A program made the position numbers and the translations under genes. Of a stretch of DNA of 64,000 nt, positions 60,501-64,000 are shown in pieces. How positions within the stretch are numbered: position 1 is the stretch's first letter; the number at the start of each line of letters is the position of its first letter. The stretch is taken from contig WARS01000052.1 of the NCBI GenBank assembly GCA_008933995.1, positions 4,588,001 to 4,652,000 of the forward strand. Direction: 5' to 3'. This DNA comes from Datnioides undecimradiatus (lineage: Eukaryota > Chordata > Actinopteri > Lobotiformes > Datnioididae). A model generated the notes under the pieces. That model saw only the letters and a program-made list of their open reading frames with translations. It ran no database searches and was not told the origin of the DNA.

Positions 60501-62921
60501 CAAACCGGGGGTGCATTTAGATAGCCCAATTAAAATGGGGAAATGAAGCGACATTGAGGCACTTTACAGCGCTGTGCCCCCTCTACACCCTCTGGCCCCC
60601 TGCGCTCCCTGAACCTCTCCAGAGACTGACTTCCTTGCATACTGTTCTCAGCGAGGGGTACGGGGGTGGCAAGGAAAGCAAAGAAGCGGGTGGCTCACAG
60701 AAGTCGCTTTGAGGTGAAAATATGCAATATGGCAGGAGGTAATGTTTGTGAGAGGTGAGCGAGAGAGCCCAAGTGACTTAGCATCATCTTTATTGTTTCA
60801 TCTTGCATATGCATATGTTTTACACAGCCCTTACATGGGAGTAGTAGCGGCTGCTCTAGCACTGAGGAGAACCCCAGTGGGTGACAATGCATATAGCAGG
60901 GTCAAGAACGACCTGCAAGGCAAGGGACTCAATGCAACTCCGTGCAACTTCAAAGGGTAAGTTGGCAATCAATGATATGGATGTTGGCTGCATTTATCCA
61001 AACGTGTCTTAGCGGGTGACCTTCAATGTCATCCACTCCCTTCTCTAAAGCCTGCATGGTTCAATTCACTTCTTTTCTCACCTGAATACGTCTCCCCGTG
61101 GTCTAATTTTCAGCCCTCTATTTGTCTTTTTGATCAATGATCATTCCACTGAGATTACTGTCAGGCGCACGTTTGGAACAGATAGCCACCTCAGCACTGA
61201 CGCACAAGAAAACTCTCATTCATCAGTTTCCTTCAAGTATACTAAAAGGTTACGAGATCAGGACATCGCCAGACGTCTCACCTTTTGTGTAGGTGGAGAG
61301 AGTGATGGGAAAAGCAGCCTGGTTAGTTCTTCAATCAAGGAAAACTCAGCGTGTAGAGAAAGCAATGCTGTGGTGTGCTGTGACCAGCTGTTCGGTAGTG
61401 TTACATTTCACAAGCTACCGTCAACGGATCCACAAAGATGCAAGCTGTTTCTACAATGCATCCTATTCAGTGATGTTATTGTCAGCTAAGAAACTGATAT
61501 CTCCTCCTATTTTATGCATTTCTCTGTGAATCTTTCAAATCTCGTCTTTACCTCGTGTTAAAAATTGTCCCCAACAAACTAGTGTTATTTACAGTTGAGG
61601 AGTCACCTAAAGAGAATAATGAAAACCACCAACAAACAGCAAAATCTGTACCGAGATTAACAGCGCAAAGCCGAAAGTGTCTTTGGTTGCATTTTTCCTC
61701 TAAAGCAGATATTCTCATTGAGATGAAAAATCAATCAAGATATGGCTTAGAAACCACCATCAAAACAAGTACACAACTTGTCCACACACATCAAATGTAG
61801 AAAAGAATAAGTCAAGGATATGATCCAAACAGGAGCCAGTACTTTCTGCGGTATCTTGAATGGAGTAGGCATGCAGTGTACTGAGTAGACTTTGATAAAT
61901 CTGAAAAACTTTCAGTGAGAGGTTCCTAATAAAAGCCCCACAGAGCAGTCTCTCCCAACCTAAGCGAGGCTACACTTTGTCTCTGACAAGACAGCCTTCC
62001 AGATGCTTTCCCTCAATAAATTTCTGCCTCACACAGAGGATAAGGTGCTAGCACTCAAGAAGATAAGTAGCCTGACTGGCTACAGTGAAAAGCGTCAACT
62101 GCTTTTCAAATGCACTCAAAGCTGTGGATGTTTGGCATAAGTGTGTTCAACCACACAAAAACAACCACATATGTTTCTGCATAGTGCTTCTCCTGTTTCT
62201 TTGGACTTGTTTTCAACAGAACTAACTGGTGGTGTCCTAATAAAGCATTTTAATATTCTAATAATTTCCCATTGGCATGCAGGAAAAAACAACTTGGACA
62301 CAAAGGGATGCATTCAAAAGCACAAATCAAGTTCGGAATTGTTAATAGCTCTCATTAGGAGATCTCCCCAAGCTTTATACCAAAGTGCATCACTTTGCAG
62401 GAATCAAAAGGAAGGGGATATGAAATTATTCCCTCTGTTGGAGAAGGCTGCTTCCACTGCTGAAAGGAAATAAACCACAAATTATGAGCTAGCCTCTCGC
62501 CTGATAAACTGATAATGGGCTGAGCACTTGTGGCTTGAGCTATGTGAAGAAAGTGTCCTAGAAGTTAGAAAATGTATCTAAATAGTTACGATTATACTAG
62601 CTCATTGGATATCAAAAGTATATCCAATATCTATTATAAAACGAATAATAAAGTGAGTGAGACTAAATTATAAAAACATAAGATCAACTTTAATATGCAG
62701 ATTGTATCACATCCTTTGCGTCTACCATATTGAAATGAATATACTGTAAATCACCAATGGAGATTGAGACTTTGGAATGAGCTGAACTGCAGTCAGGTTG
62801 TTTTTAATGCATCAGATTCATAAATAAGGGTAATTTTGCAGCACCAGCATCGGTTATGTCCTGGAACAAGGCTAAAAAATGCTCCCATTTGTCCCAAACA
62901 CAGATGAACCTGTGTGAGCAT

Positions 62922-63084
<163 letters not shown>

Positions 63085-64000
63085 ATTTCAACAGATGAAA
63101 AGCCTGCCAAATAAAAGATTAATCCATCACTCATGCCATTTTGCATTTGCAAGGTCCCTCTCCTCAACAATAGCTTGACTGACAATGAAAGATAAGGGCC
63201 CTCTGCTGACCAAAACAGTGAACACATCAGCGCAAAAAGAAAAAATATTATGTTTTGTGAGGAAATTAGGATGTATAAGAATCACAAAGCGATTAATCAA
63301 ACAATTCTGATTTTAAAGCTTTCTTATTGCTAACTTATGATCCAAAGTCCAAACTCAGACTTTGTGTCAAACCTGCTCCTCTATATTCAAATACATTCAA
63401 TAAATAACTAAGTAACTTAACCAAAGCTAAACAGTAATCTGAGTCAACCACAGTTTCACAGGAACTCTCAGTGCTTTTCTCTTCATTAACCATTTATAGC
63501 AGGGGTAACAAATGGACTTCAACCGACTGACTAGCTAGCCCAAAATAATTAAGGAAATGAAATATTCAACATAAAACTTCTTAATATAGCAACAGTGCCT
63601 CATAAATTTATAGAGAATAAATGAGTGGATTAATTTGAGTCATTTCCCTTTCCTCCCATTCAACTTCATTTAGGCTTTTAAGAGTTACACCTTCTATTAC
63701 TTATCTCTGGGATTTCTGGCACGTGGCAGATCAGGCAAACTGGGTTCAGAGCATCGGTCTCTATCGTTATAAAAGAGAAATCTGTGGCTAACGGAGCAAG
63801 CTAATAATGACAAAGATCTGAGTTTAAGTGCTCCAGGGGGAAAGTACAATTTTTCAAATAGTCCAGAGCCCTCTGTGCCGGTAAAAACAGCACAGAGAAG
63901 TGCTAAAGTGCAGTGCTCTTTGAGATGGGAACAAAAAAAAAAGATGGCACTGTATCTCAGACACAGATAAACCTGTGAAAACCTAGACTGGGGAAATACC

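Overview
The window looks like vertebrate nuclear DNA, most likely from a teleost fish. Short exons sit in long introns, the exons share GT-AG boundaries and consistent phases, (CA)n/(GT)n microsatellites are abundant, and there is a tRNA-derived SINE of the kind common in percomorph genomes. No bacterial-style gene packing, CRISPR array, rRNA or tRNA gene is visible. Most of the open frames in the window are chance or microsatellite frames.

One gene could be identified: the 5' (N-terminal) part of the receptor-type tyrosine phosphatase gene ptprf (LAR), on the minus strand, so it reads from about 40.5 kb down to 3.4 kb and leaves the window on the left. Five ordinary coding exons can be set to the base: start codon and signal peptide (40385-40484), Ig1 first half (28660-28805), Ig1 second half (27648-27789), Ig2 first half (7674-7862) and Ig2 second half (3434-3544). 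Their phases fit (0-1, 1-0, 0-1, 1-1, 1-1) and they translate to 229 codons plus one base. The peptide is closer to recalled vertebrate PTPRF than to PTPRS or PTPRD. Which teleost paralogue it is (ptprfa or ptprfb) cannot be decided from the sequence alone.

The most interesting element is an 18-base microexon at 5792-5809, invisible to ORF finding. It adds Gly-Gly-Thr-Pro-Ile-Arg inside Ig2 without changing frame and matches the meA mini-exon of the LAR family, whose neuron-specific inclusion tunes binding of synaptic adhesion partners. It has a textbook branch-site heptamer (TACTAAC) and a UGC just upstream of its acceptor.

Layout: 1-3433, partial intron after Ig2; 3434-7862, Ig2 exons and microexon; 7863-27647, a 19.8 kb intron with a SINE and microsatellites; 27648-28805, Ig1 exons split by an 870 bp intron carrying a CA repeat; 28806-40384, an 11.6 kb intron after the signal-peptide exon; 40385-40484, start-codon exon; 40485-64000, 5' flank and/or 5'UTR introns with no recognised coding exon. 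Repeats include one well-kept SINE, one decayed SINE, one probable decayed MITE, many simple repeats and several short tandem duplications. Several AT-rich blocks with homeodomain-type cores could be conserved regulatory elements, but that needs cross-species alignment.
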